Counted from the first letter of the stretch, positions 6,676 to 13,542 are shown. The stretch: DNA of 13,615 nt from CALJTV01 sp034435835 (GCA_034435835.1 DAOTWF010000023.1:1-13615); one strand, 5' to 3'. Notes: generated by a model from the sequence alone, not told the origin. Numbers and translations are program-made.

Positions 6676-9000
6676 GTGAAGGAAGACAGGCACATTCACA
6701 GGCTTATTGTGGCAATACTTCTTGCCCTATTTTTCGGCGTCAGTCTGTATCTTCGAATTGCCCTTCCTTACGCCAGACTCGTCAGCGACACATGGGTAAA
6801 ATTCTCTGGAACGGACGCATATTACCACATGCGTCTGGTGGACAATATGCTCCATCACTTTCCCCACAGGATAGCTTTCGACCCATACACTTTCTACCCC
6901 CACGGAACTATCGTACCTTGGCCACCGTTCTTTGACTGGCTTATCGGAGGGACCGCCTGGCTCATAGGACTGGGAGCACCAACACAGCGCCTGATAGATC
7001 TTGTTGGCATCTGCACCCCGGCCGTACTGGGAGCCATGGTCATATTCCCTGTCTACTTCATCGGCAAAACGGTGTTCAACCACTGGTCAGGCATAATCGC
7101 AGCAGGCCTCATATCTATAATGCCTGGTGAGTTCCTGGGAAGATCCTTACTCGGCTACACTGACCACCATGTGGCTGAGGTCCTGATCTCCTCACTGACC
7201 ATGTTGTTCTTAGTACTGGCAATCAAAACGGCCAGACAACAGGGGCTTTCGACAGATACTCGTTGGACAGCAAAAATACTGACCACAAAAGCATTCTTGT
7301 ACAGCATGATTGCTGGTGTCTTCCTGTGGCTCTACCTTATTACTTGGGTCGGTGGACTGCTCTTTGTCTTTCTGATCTTTGTATATTTTATGATCCAGTT
7401 TCTCGTCGACCACCTGCAGGGTAAGCGCACCAGTTACCTTGCTTTCACTGGTATACCTGTGTTCGCCGTTGCCATACTTGCTCAGCCATTTCTTCCTCCA
7501 ATATCCCCATCACCTTTATGCCTGCCGTCACTCGCCATTGCCATAGTAGGACTGCTGGTCATGGCTGGAATATCACACCTGATGGCATCCCGCAGGATTA
7601 AGGTACACTACTATGCGCTGAGCCTGTTGCTGGTTGGCATCATCGGCGTCGCGGCATTCTACTTTGCCACGCCGTCGTTTTTTAGAGAAGCACTAGCCCA
7701 CTTCCGTTTGGTCTTCACACCAGCCGGCGCAGCACGGACCATACTCGAGGTCAGATCGATACTCTTTCCTCAAGGTGAATTTTCCCTCTCGGTAATCTGG
7801 GGCAATTTCACCACAGGCTTCTTCCTCAGTCTGATCTCACTGGCCATGCTGATATATGCAGTGGTGAAGCGCGGCGAGGCTGACAAACTGGCACTGGTAG
7901 TCTGGAGTGTAGTGATCCTGGTTGCCACTCTGGGGCAACGCCGTTTTGCTTACTATCTTGCAGTTAACGTGGCACTGCTTACAGCTTATATATGCTGGCT
8001 CGGTCTGGAGTTCGCCGGATTCAGAGAAAGCGCCACAAGACCTCAAAATATCCCTGATAAAGAAAAAAGAAGACGGGCTCGGGAGAATAAAAAAACGAAA
8101 GCCCGACCCCGAGGTGCTCTGTCGAACATGATACTGGTCATAATCGCCGTTTTTCTGGTCGTCTTTCTCCCCAACATACTCAGCGCAAAAGACACTGCCT
8201 CCGCAGCTATTTTTGCCCCCAGCGATGCCTGGCTGGAGTCACTCACCTGGATGAAACACAGTACACCCGAACCCTTCAATAACCCTGACTTCTATTATGT
8301 AAAGTATGATACTGAATTCCGCTATACAGCAGACACATATGGAGTGATGGCATGGTGGGACTACGGTCACCTGATAACACGGGTAGCCCACCGCCCGGCA
8401 GTAGCCAACCCCTTCCAGCAAGGGGCTACTGAAGCAGCAAGGTTCCTCACCTGTCAGGATGAGAGCCAGGCTAACCAGATGTTGTCAGCACTCGGCGCTA
8501 GGTATGTAGTCATCGACCTTGCCACAGCCACTACAAAATTCCATGGTCCCGCCGCCTTTGCCGACATCCCCTTGGAAAATTTCTACGAGACATATTACAT
8601 GCCCGAAAAGGGCAGACTGAGACCAGTGATTCTGTACTACCCCGAATATTATCAGACAATGGTTGCTCGACTGTACAACTTCGACGGCGCCAGCCTGATC
8701 CCCGATAGGTCTTTAGTTGTCGCCTACCAGGAGAAGAGCACTCCCGCCGGCAACAGTTATAAGGTGATCACAGATGTCCGCTCGTTTTCCAAGTACCAGG
8801 AAGCCCAGGCTTTCGTTGCCAACCAGAAAGGTGGTAATTACCGTGTAGTCAGCGACAGCCCCTTTCTCAGTCCGGTGCCCTTGGATAGGCTCAAAAACTA
8901 CAAACTTATTTACAGCTCGACCCCCGGCACAATGCAGATACCAGGGGTGGGCACCATGCCTGAAGTCAAAATTTTTGAGTTTACACCACAACCCCACTAG
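6676..9000 (+). CDS. STT3-family oligosaccharyltransferase (PglB/AglB-like)
   Basis: Membrane glycosyltransferase expected to move a lipid-linked glycan onto Asn of N-X-S/T sequons outside the membrane. It has 774 residues: a multi-helix N-terminal half (to about 500) and a soluble outer C-terminal domain. Catalytic motifs seen: SGTDAYYHMR with Asp47 in the first outer loop, TDHH at 162-165 (second metal-binding region), TILE at 355-358 (the TIXE sequon-contact motif of PglB), and WWDYG at 560-564 (sequon +2 recognition). A very basic cytoplasmic loop at about 455-480 precedes the last helix (482-502). No DK or MI motif was assigned with confidence. The start is GTG 6676 with a poor Shine-Dalgarno; it agrees with the promoter just upstream and gives a short cytoplasmic N-terminus. 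No glycan-assembly genes lie in the window. Confidence 0.93.
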   Translation: MKEDRHIHRLIVAILLALFFGVSLYLRIALPYARLVSDTWVKFSGTDAYYHMRLVDNMLHHFPHRIAFDPYTFYPHGTIVPWPPFFDWLIGGTAWLIGLGAPTQRLIDLVGICTPAVLGAMVIFPVYFIGKTVFNHWSGIIAAGLISIMPGEFLGRSLLGYTDHHVAEVLISSLTMLFLVLAIKTARQQGLSTDTRWTAKILTTKAFLYSMIAGVFLWLYLITWVGGLLFVFLIFVYFMIQFLVDHLQGKRTSYLAFTGIPVFAVAILAQPFLPPISPSPLCLPSLAIAIVGLLVMAGISHLMASRRIKVHYYALSLLLVGIIGVAAFYFATPSFFREALAHFRLVFTPAGAARTILEVRSILFPQGEFSLSVIWGNFTTGFFLSLISLAMLIYAVVKRGEADKLALVVWSVVILVATLGQRRFAYYLAVNVALLTAYICWLGLEFAGFRESATRPQNIPDKEKRRRARENKKTKARPRGALSNMILVIIAVFLVVFLPNILSAKDTASAAIFAPSDAWLESLTWMKHSTPEPFNNPDFYYVKYDTEFRYTADTYGVMAWWDYGHLITRVAHRPAVANPFQQGATEAARFLTCQDESQANQMLSALGARYVVIDLATATTKFHGPAAFADIPLENFYETYYMPEKGRLRPVILYYPEYYQTMVARLYNFDGASLIPDRSLVVAYQEKSTPAGNSYKVITDVRSFSKYQEAQAFVANQKGGNYRVVSDSPFLSPVPLDRLKNYKLIYSSTPGTMQIPGVGTMPEVKIFEFTPQPH

Positions 9001-9004
9001 CACC

Positions 9005-9027
9005 TCTGGCACCAGACAAGAGCCAGA
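9005..9027 (+). repeat. inverted repeat just after the STT3-like gene
   Basis: TCTGGC (9005-9010) and GCCAGA (9022-9027) form a perfect six-base stem with an 11-base loop, five bases after the STT3-like stop codon. There is no T run, so it is at best a weak terminator or a 3'-end stabilising hairpin. Confidence 0.35.
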
Positions 9028-9049
9028 ACACCTTGAGTCCGCAGATATA

Positions 9050-9078
9050 TTGACAAGAGTAATAAGTTGTGCTACGGT
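9050..9078 (+). promoter_or_regulatory. extended -10 promoter upstream of the lamin-tail gene
   Basis: A perfect TTGACA (9050-9055), 17 bases, then TACGGT (9073-9078) preceded by TGC. The hexamer is poor, but the TGn extension and exact spacing support it. It would give a leader of about 207 bases. A second -10-like TATATT at 9258-9263, lacking a -35, is closer to the gene. Apart from this and the inverted repeat, the 291-base gap 9001-9291 shows no gene. Confidence 0.45.
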
Positions 9079-9291
9079 ATGAATAGGGCACTAAATATAG
9101 TAATCTGTGCTTGAGAGAACAAGTGTAAAAACAACCCCATCTTGCTGTGGTAGGCATAGTTTCCAGTAAACTTTTTGCAGGTTCCACGAGGACAGATGGC
9201 GTTTCGTTACTCAATTTGGAACACCGCTATCCTAACAAGACGATCGCGGTGGCAAACTATATTTTACTGAATACTTGACCGATAAAAAGAC

Positions 9292-10230
9292 ATGAAACCA
9301 GGTAGCCTGGCCGCGGTTGCAATTGCAGGGCTGTCGCTTCTTTCCCTTTCAGCAGTGTCAACGGTGTGGGCAGAGCACTGCCTGGCGCCAATAGCCATGC
9401 CTATGGTTACAGCCCCCACGAAGATGGCAGACGAGCACGCCTACTCACCGCGAGCAAACAAGCAGGCGGCAGAAAATAGAGTATGGCGCACCGTGCGGGT
9501 TTTCGAAGACAAGGGCAATGCTATCACGCCACCGTTTGCTGTATCCGGTACCGCCTGGTCCCTAAGCTGGGAAATAGAGAGGATAACTGGTACGAGCGCA
9601 AACTTCAATATCCACATCTTCCGCCGCGATAAGCCCTATGCCTTATGGCAGACCATATCGTGCGCGGACGGCAACAAAGGTGAGAAGACATTCTCTATAG
9701 AATCAGAAAACAGCGAGGAGTTTTTCCTTAAGATCTTCGCCAGTAATTTGATTCGCTGGACTATCAGGGTGCAAGACAATTTCCCGGCAGCACCCCGCTC
9801 CGCTGTGGAAATAAGCCACATCCACTACAGAGGAACACACTATGTGCGCGATACTGAAAGCTGTATTTGCTACGAAGTAGTGGAGCCCGATGAGTACGTC
9901 GCCATAATAAACTCGGGAGAACGTGCCCAAAGGATGGGTGGCTGGATACTGAAAAACATCACTAAGGGTTATCCCACCTTCATTTTTCCTGCAGACTTCG
10001 TCCTGCATCCTAATCAGACTGTCATAGTGACCACCAATGAGGTCTACCCTGACTGCAAAGCCTGGATGGAATTCGGCACAAGGTCCCCATACTGCGCTAA
10101 ACCGCTATGGTTCAGCTTTTACTTCGGTCCCGGGGATATTTGGGACAACAGGACAGCTAACACGGCCGTGCTCTATGACTCCAACGGAAACGAGGTCTCA
10201 CGAAAAAGCTATGCGGTCATTGGGGAATGA
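9292..10230 (+). CDS. secreted protein with C-terminal lamin-tail domain
   Basis: A 312-residue exported protein of unknown role. An N-terminal signal peptide (hydrophobic 7-24) has a likely cleavage after VWA at 25-27. Residues about 60-165 look like a beta-sandwich domain (alternating strands such as SLSWEIERI and FNIHIFRR), unassigned. Residues about 188-307 match the lamin-tail (LTD) fold of many secreted bacterial proteins: DEYVAIIN, then GGWILKN, then FPADFVLHPNQTVIVTT, then IWDNRTANTAVLYDSNGNEV. Six cysteines after the signal (30, 124, 191, 193, 255, 268) could form disulfides. Sequons at Asn222, 241 and 286 all fall in the LTD. ATG 9292 has no Shine-Dalgarno, only an A-rich stretch. 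It directly follows the oligosaccharyltransferase gene, so it is a candidate target. Confidence 0.85.
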   Translation: MKPGSLAAVAIAGLSLLSLSAVSTVWAEHCLAPIAMPMVTAPTKMADEHAYSPRANKQAAENRVWRTVRVFEDKGNAITPPFAVSGTAWSLSWEIERITGTSANFNIHIFRRDKPYALWQTISCADGNKGEKTFSIESENSEEFFLKIFASNLIRWTIRVQDNFPAAPRSAVEISHIHYRGTHYVRDTESCICYEVVEPDEYVAIINSGERAQRMGGWILKNITKGYPTFIFPADFVLHPNQTVIVTTNEVYPDCKAWMEFGTRSPYCAKPLWFSFYFGPGDIWDNRTANTAVLYDSNGNEVSRKSYAVIGE

Positions 10231-10298
10231 AAATTACAGTATCTGCCCTATACCATGCATAAGTGCCACAACTCTCAACCTGAAAGACATACCCGTTA

Positions 10299-10328
10299 TT
10301 GCTTTACTTTAATTCTTGGATGTATAAT
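10299..10328 (+). promoter_or_regulatory. promoter of the zinc-ribbon/FN3 gene, very short leader
   Basis: A perfect TATAAT (10323-10328) lies 18 bases after TTGCTT (10299-10304). The start point would fall near 10335, only about 11 bases before ATG 10346. The leader then holds at most the AGGA one base from the ATG, which is too close for normal Shine-Dalgarno pairing. Confidence 0.55.
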
Positions 10329-10345
10329 TTGGCTGTAGATAGGAT

Positions 10346-11182
10346 ATGACACAAAGGTGTTCTAACTGCGGCTCACCAGTAACGCAGGGACAAAGGTTCT
10401 GCGGCAACTGTGGTGCCCAGCTTACTGTTGCTTGCCCCTACTGCAGGATCACACTCAGTCCGCCCACCAAGTTTTGTCCTAATTGTGGTACACCGCTGGG
10501 CTCAGGCATGGAACAAGGCGCCGGCTGGGGAGCCCAGCCTGGTGTCACTCCACCCCCGCCAGGATGGGCCCAGCAATATGGGCAGCCGGCCCAACAAGGC
10601 TGGGAGCAACAACCCTATGGCCAACCCGCTCAAGCAGGTTGGGGACAGCAGCCATATCAGCAACCTACCCAGCAGGGATGGGGACAGCAACCCGCCTGGG
10701 CACCTGCACAGCCGGTACAGCAGACCTCGTCTGGCCGACCATTCTTAATCCTGCTCCTTATCATCCTCCTCCTTGGTATCGGGGGGCTGGTATATTTAGG
10801 CATCGCCCAGTTCGGCTGGGACGAGGCTCTGAAAGGACTACTGACATCAGTTACAGGAGGGGTTGGCGGGACAGGTGAAGAACTGAAAATCAGCAACGTT
10901 GAGCCGAGAAACATAGGGGTTGTAAGTGTTACTATTATGTGGAACACCAATAAACCGGCGAGTACCCAGGTGGACTACTGGATAACCTCCACAGACATAA
11001 AAAGTACCGAGGAAACTAACATTCCCGGCCAGGGTTCTAGCGGTGTTGTGTCCCACGAGGTCAAACTGACTGGCCTTGAGCCAAATACCAAGTACTACTT
11101 CAAGGTCAAGTCTAGGGACGCCGACGGCAACACAGCTACACAAGAAGGCGAATTCACCACCCAGGCAATGCCAGAAGATTAA
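10346..11182 (+). CDS. double zinc ribbon, W/Q/P repeat, TM and FN3 protein
   Basis: A 278-residue membrane protein with an unusual domain order. Two zinc ribbons at the N-terminus use eight cysteines in four CxxC pairs (Cys5/8, 19/22, 30/33, 44/47), resembling double zinc ribbon proteins. A low-complexity linker (about 55-130) holds tandem repeats of about 13 residues centred on Trp74, 86, 99 and 112 with a GWxQQP core. One transmembrane helix (133-153) follows. The outer C-terminal part (about 178-273) is a fibronectin type III-like domain with the motif GLEPNTKYYFKVKSRDADGN. The expected topology is zinc ribbons inside, FN3 outside. Function is unknown; the layout suggests a link between a cytoplasmic partner and the cell surface. 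The ATG start is fixed by the first CxxC and the promoter just upstream. Confidence 0.88.
   Translation: MTQRCSNCGSPVTQGQRFCGNCGAQLTVACPYCRITLSPPTKFCPNCGTPLGSGMEQGAGWGAQPGVTPPPPGWAQQYGQPAQQGWEQQPYGQPAQAGWGQQPYQQPTQQGWGQQPAWAPAQPVQQTSSGRPFLILLLIILLLGIGGLVYLGIAQFGWDEALKGLLTSVTGGVGGTGEELKISNVEPRNIGVVSVTIMWNTNKPASTQVDYWITSTDIKSTEETNIPGQGSSGVVSHEVKLTGLEPNTKYYFKVKSRDADGNTATQEGEFTTQAMPED
10565..10699 (+). repeat. tandem coding repeat, about 39 bases per unit
   Basis: Within the zinc-ribbon/FN3 gene, codons 74-118 repeat a GW(G/A/E)QQP unit at spacings of 12, 13 and 13 residues, visible in the DNA as recurring ggctggg-cagcaaccc-type segments. Such repeats often vary in number between strains. Confidence 0.7.
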
Positions 11183-11271
11183 GGGAGTCTTACTGTCCCC
11201 CATTCCCACCATGTAGACTGCCTCTCCCTCGCGTCTCTTGAAGAACACTATTCTGCCTCAGACAAATATTG

Positions 11272-11277
11272 TATAAT
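11272..11277 (+). promoter_or_regulatory. -10 box of the interrupted lipoprotein gene
   Basis: A perfect TATAAT sits 24 bases before ATG 11302, so transcription would start near 11284 with a leader of about 18 bases. No good -35 is seen at 15-19 bases upstream (TATTCT at 17). The rest of the gap 11183-11301 shows nothing clear. Confidence 0.45.
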
Positions 11278-11301
11278 CAACACAAAATAAGCGGTAATAC
11301 T

Positions 11302-11694
11302 ATGAAGAGGAGCTCCGCTCTTGCTTGGCTTGCGGTGCTGGCAGTTATTATTGCGCTACTACTCTCGTACACTGCCTGTGATATGACAAAAGACGTTCCG
11401 CGCCATAGCGCTGAAGAGGTTGTCAGCATCGCCAAAGCCTTTAGCCCCAACTGCAAGTTGCAAGTTGGTGAACAAAGACATGGCTGAGGACCAGCAACTC
11501 CTCTGTATGAGGAGACTGAGCCCCAGTTCACCGCCGAATATGCCGGCAAGGGCATCTGGATCATCACCAAGACCTGCCCGATAAATCCGGAATATGACTA
11601 CACCTGGCGGTTCTATGACAGCACCAATGAGCTGGTATGGCTTGGTGACAAGTACCGCCCTACTCAAAAAACGACTGACAGTGGCTGCAAATGA
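11302..11694 (+). pseudogene. small lipoprotein gene with one in-frame TGA (codon 62)
   Basis: From ATG 11302 the frame encodes a hydrophobic leader with a weak lipobox YTAC (Cys26), then 36 residues ending VGEQRHG, then TGA at 11485-11487. The same frame stays open for 68 more protein-like codons (GPATPLYEETEPQF..., GKGIWIITKTCP, YTWRFYDSTNELVWLGD) to TGA 11692-11694. That final stop overlaps the next gene's start in ATGA, as in a coupled gene pair. The full product would be 130 positions. There is no frameshift, only one TGA, which could be a mutated Trp (TGG) or Arg (CGA) codon, a base error, or a read-through/selenocysteine site, since a hairpin follows at 11498-11514. The rest of the window uses TGA as an ordinary stop. 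Function is unknown; Trp/Tyr-rich strands suggest a small beta domain. Annotated as pseudogene because the stop is what the sequence shows. Confidence 0.7.
11498..11514 (+). promoter_or_regulatory. hairpin after the in-frame TGA, SECIS-like position
   Basis: CTCCTC (11498-11503) pairs perfectly with GAGGAG (11509-11514) around loop TGTAT. The loop begins 17 bases after the TGA and has G as its second base. Known bacterial SECIS elements have a short upper stem, a G in the first two loop bases, and a loop about 16-37 bases after the UGA. The stem is short, and such a hairpin can arise by chance. Confidence 0.3.
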
Positions 11695-11996
11695 GCGACG
11701 TCCTTGACGAGGCACAGGCAGTAGTCCAGTGCAAGACCTGCCCCTGGTACAAGCACTGCGTCCTGCCAATAAGGTTTACTGACGAGGACTTAAAAAGACA
11801 ACTCGAGTCCTCTCTACCCGGCTTTGCTAGTGCCGAGCCACCCCCGTTTGGTGTGCAACAGCTGTTGTCCAGCCTGGTAACAGCGGCTGAAAACTCGCTC
11901 CTAGAAGGTTGTCCAGTGTTTATAAATCGCCTCAGATCCAGCCCGAGGCTGGCTGAGCGAATAAAGAGGCTCATGCAGGACTGGTCCGATCAGTAG
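11691..11996 (+). CDS. small cysteine-motif protein, unknown function
   Basis: A 101-residue soluble protein that I do not recognise. An N-terminal motif C14-x2-C17-x5-C23 (CKTCPWYKHCVLP) and a later Cys74 in LEGCPVF give four cysteines, enough for a zinc or Fe-S site. The remainder is mostly helical, ending in a basic helix (RLAERIKRLMQDW, about 85-97). There is no signal peptide or membrane segment, so it is probably cytoplasmic. Its ATG overlaps the stop of the interrupted lipoprotein gene in ATGA and has no clear Shine-Dalgarno. It would normally be translated by coupling to that gene, and the in-frame TGA upstream should then reduce its expression. Confidence 0.75.
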   Translation: MSDVLDEAQAVVQCKTCPWYKHCVLPIRFTDEDLKRQLESSLPGFASAEPPPFGVQQLLSSLVTAAENSLLEGCPVFINRLRSSPRLAERIKRLMQDWSDQ

Positions 11997-12011
11997 TATA
12001 CCTCAAAGAAG

Positions 12012-12164
12012 ATGACAGACAAAGACATAGAGCAGCAAGCACACAAAAAGAAAACTTCCCAAGATGGTGACAATCTCTCTGTTCATAGTCATTTGCTTTC
12101 CCCTTCTGTCGCCAGTCCTTCGTTCTCTATAACGACTAAAATGGCATCTTTGTTTAGTACCTGA
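12012..12164 (+). CDS. possible 50-residue small ORF
   Basis: ATG 12012 lies 16 bases after the Cys-motif gene and opens a 50-codon frame ending at TGA 12162-12164. The product is polar, Lys/Gln-rich at first (QQAHKKKTSQ) and then Ser/Pro-rich, with no domain or membrane segment. The only ribosome-binding hint is AAAGAAG directly before the ATG. This may be chance. Nothing else is seen in the 224-base gap 11997-12220 except the promoter at 12186-12214. Confidence 0.18.
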   Translation: MTDKDIEQQAHKKKTSQDGDNLSVHSHLLSPSVASPSFSITTKMASLFST

Positions 12165-12185
12165 ACTGCACGCCGGGTGCACATG

Positions 12186-12214
12186 TTGCGCTATAAGAGC
12201 ACTGCCTTTATAGG
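12186..12214 (+). promoter_or_regulatory. promoter placing +1 at the ATG (leaderless mRNA)
   Basis: TTGCGC (12186-12191) and TATAGG (12209-12214) are 17 bases apart. Initiation seven bases after the -10 falls on the A of ATG 12221. AGG directly touches the ATG and cannot serve as a normal Shine-Dalgarno. Both boxes are imperfect. Confidence 0.4.
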
Positions 12215-12220
12215 AACAGG

Positions 12221-13171
12221 ATGAAAATTAAGTTATTGGTAACTACATTTGCCATGCTACTGGCAACAGCTCCATTGCTTGCTTGCCGTCCATCCCCACC
12301 GGTCATCCGAACATTTGCTGCAACCCCCACAGAAATCACCGCCGGCGAGTCTTCCACATTGCGATGGCAGGTGGAGGGAGCCACCGCAGCCAGTATAGAC
12401 CGTGGCATCGGTGAGGTGCCTCCCACGGGTAGCACCACAGTATCACCGCAGAAGACCGTAGCCTACACTCTGACCGCCAGCAACAAGGGGGGCACAGTGA
12501 CAAGGTCGGTTGTCATCTATGTCAACCCTGCCGTACCAGCGGATATCAAAGACACAATCCCACCTGTTATCAAGAACATCACCAGCTCACCACAAAATGA
12601 GACAACAGTCATCGTGAGCTGGTTCACCAATGAGCCAACCGTAGGTAAACTGGAATACGGTAAGAACACACAGTATGGCTTCACCGCTACTTCAGAGGGG
12701 CTGAAAACTGCTCACTCTATAACGATTGATAGACTCGACCCAAACACTATATATCACTTCCGAATCATAGCCATAGATGAATCCGGGAACGAGGCTACAT
12801 CGCCCGACAACATGTTTGCCACACCGCCACAAAAATCGACCTTTTCCCTGGAACTGCTGTCACTGGAATGGGGAAGAAAATGGGAATTCGAAGGCGAGGG
12901 CTACGGCGAAGGGTTCGGGAAGAGACTCATCTACGTAAGGGGTGCAGCACAGAATACCAGCAACGCAACGCTGAGGACGGTTATCTGCACCATGCATTGC
13001 TGGAGCGGGGACAAACCAGTCAAGTCCGAACTCCATGTTTATCAAGCCCCGATACTGCCAGGATACGTCTTCAAATTTGATATCAGGACCTTAGATGACC
13101 CGTCTGTGGATAAGGTAACCGTAGAATTTGCGGACCACCTGGGTAGACAGATAAATTTTACTCAAAAATGA
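12221..13171 (+). CDS. lipoprotein with Ig-like, FN3 and FxLyD-like domains
   Basis: A 316-residue surface lipoprotein of unknown function. The signal peptide ends in lipobox LLAC (Cys22). Residues about 28-104 form an Ig-like/PKD-like domain (FAATPTEITAGESSTLRWQV ... YTLTASNKGGTVTRSVVIYV). Residues about 112-205 form an FN3-like domain (VIVSWFTNEPTVGKLEYG ... LDPNTIYHFRIIAIDESGN) that resembles the outer domain of the zinc-ribbon protein at 10346. The C-terminal part (about 212-316) with LIYVRGAAQNTSNATLRTV looks like an FxLyD-type domain. There are five sequons (Asn119, 126, 245, 248, 312), a high count for its size. ATG 12221 is fixed by the signal peptide. The next gene follows after 19 bases, so they are probably cotranscribed. 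Confidence 0.87.
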   Translation: MKIKLLVTTFAMLLATAPLLACRPSPPVIRTFAATPTEITAGESSTLRWQVEGATAASIDRGIGEVPPTGSTTVSPQKTVAYTLTASNKGGTVTRSVVIYVNPAVPADIKDTIPPVIKNITSSPQNETTVIVSWFTNEPTVGKLEYGKNTQYGFTATSEGLKTAHSITIDRLDPNTIYHFRIIAIDESGNEATSPDNMFATPPQKSTFSLELLSLEWGRKWEFEGEGYGEGFGKRLIYVRGAAQNTSNATLRTVICTMHCWSGDKPVKSELHVYQAPILPGYVFKFDIRTLDDPSVDKVTVEFADHLGRQINFTQK

Positions 13172-13190
13172 CCGCCTGGAGGAGGATACA

Positions 13191-13532
13191 ATGTACGCAA
13201 CAAGCACCAGCGATACCATTATCCTGATACTGCTGCTGATAGTAATGCTATTTGTCCTTTTTGTGCTGCCTCAGTGGTCACTCCGCCGTGCTATTCCTGC
13301 ACTGATACAGCTCTTCCGTCAGCACAAAGCGCTGAGCCCTAAGGATGCCAAGACAATGGATGAGCTGGGGCTTAAGCAGAGGAGCCTAGCTCAGGCAATA
13401 CTGAGGGGCCAGGACTACAGGGTGACTGCCTTGCAGATATTGAGAAACGCTAACATCGTTCGTGCGACCGACGACGGCAGACTCTATCTATCGGAAGAAG
13501 ATTTGCAACAGAGCAGATGGCGAAACTGCTGA
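13191..13532 (+). CDS. small membrane-anchored protein, winged-helix-like C-terminus
   Basis: A 113-residue protein with one N-terminal hydrophobic helix (about 10-27), a basic stretch (SLRRAIPALIQLFRQHK), and a soluble C-terminal part (about 53-105). That part reads like a small winged-helix fold: helices around MDELGLKQRSLAQAIL and RVTALQILRNANIV, then a short hairpin with DDGRLYLSEEDL. The positive-inside rule places it in the cytoplasm. Function is unknown. AGGAGG (13180-13185) five bases before ATG 13191 is one of the best ribosome-binding sites in this half of the window. The gene ends ten bases from the 3' end of the convergent tRNA-Met. Confidence 0.8.
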   Translation: MYATSTSDTIILILLLIVMLFVLFVLPQWSLRRAIPALIQLFRQHKALSPKDAKTMDELGLKQRSLAQAILRGQDYRVTALQILRNANIVRATDDGRLYLSEEDLQQSRWRNC

Positions 13533-13542
13533 TTTGCCTAAA

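Noticed and set aside
10410..10878. Two long overlapping plus-strand frames inside the zinc-ribbon/FN3 gene
   Set aside because: They are shadows produced by the low-complexity repeat coding region.
11269..11301. TTG start extending the interrupted lipoprotein
   Set aside because: The TTG overlaps the TATAAT box and has no ribosome-binding site; ATG 11302 begins the signal sequence directly.
11302..11694. TGA reassigned to Trp throughout the genome
   Set aside because: Other genes end properly at TGA (for example 5088-5090, 6548-6550, 10228-10230, 13169-13171) and use TGG for Trp.
11359..11769. 136-codon minus-strand frame across the interrupted gene
   Set aside because: Composition is not protein-like and it spans the ATGA junction of two plus-strand genes.
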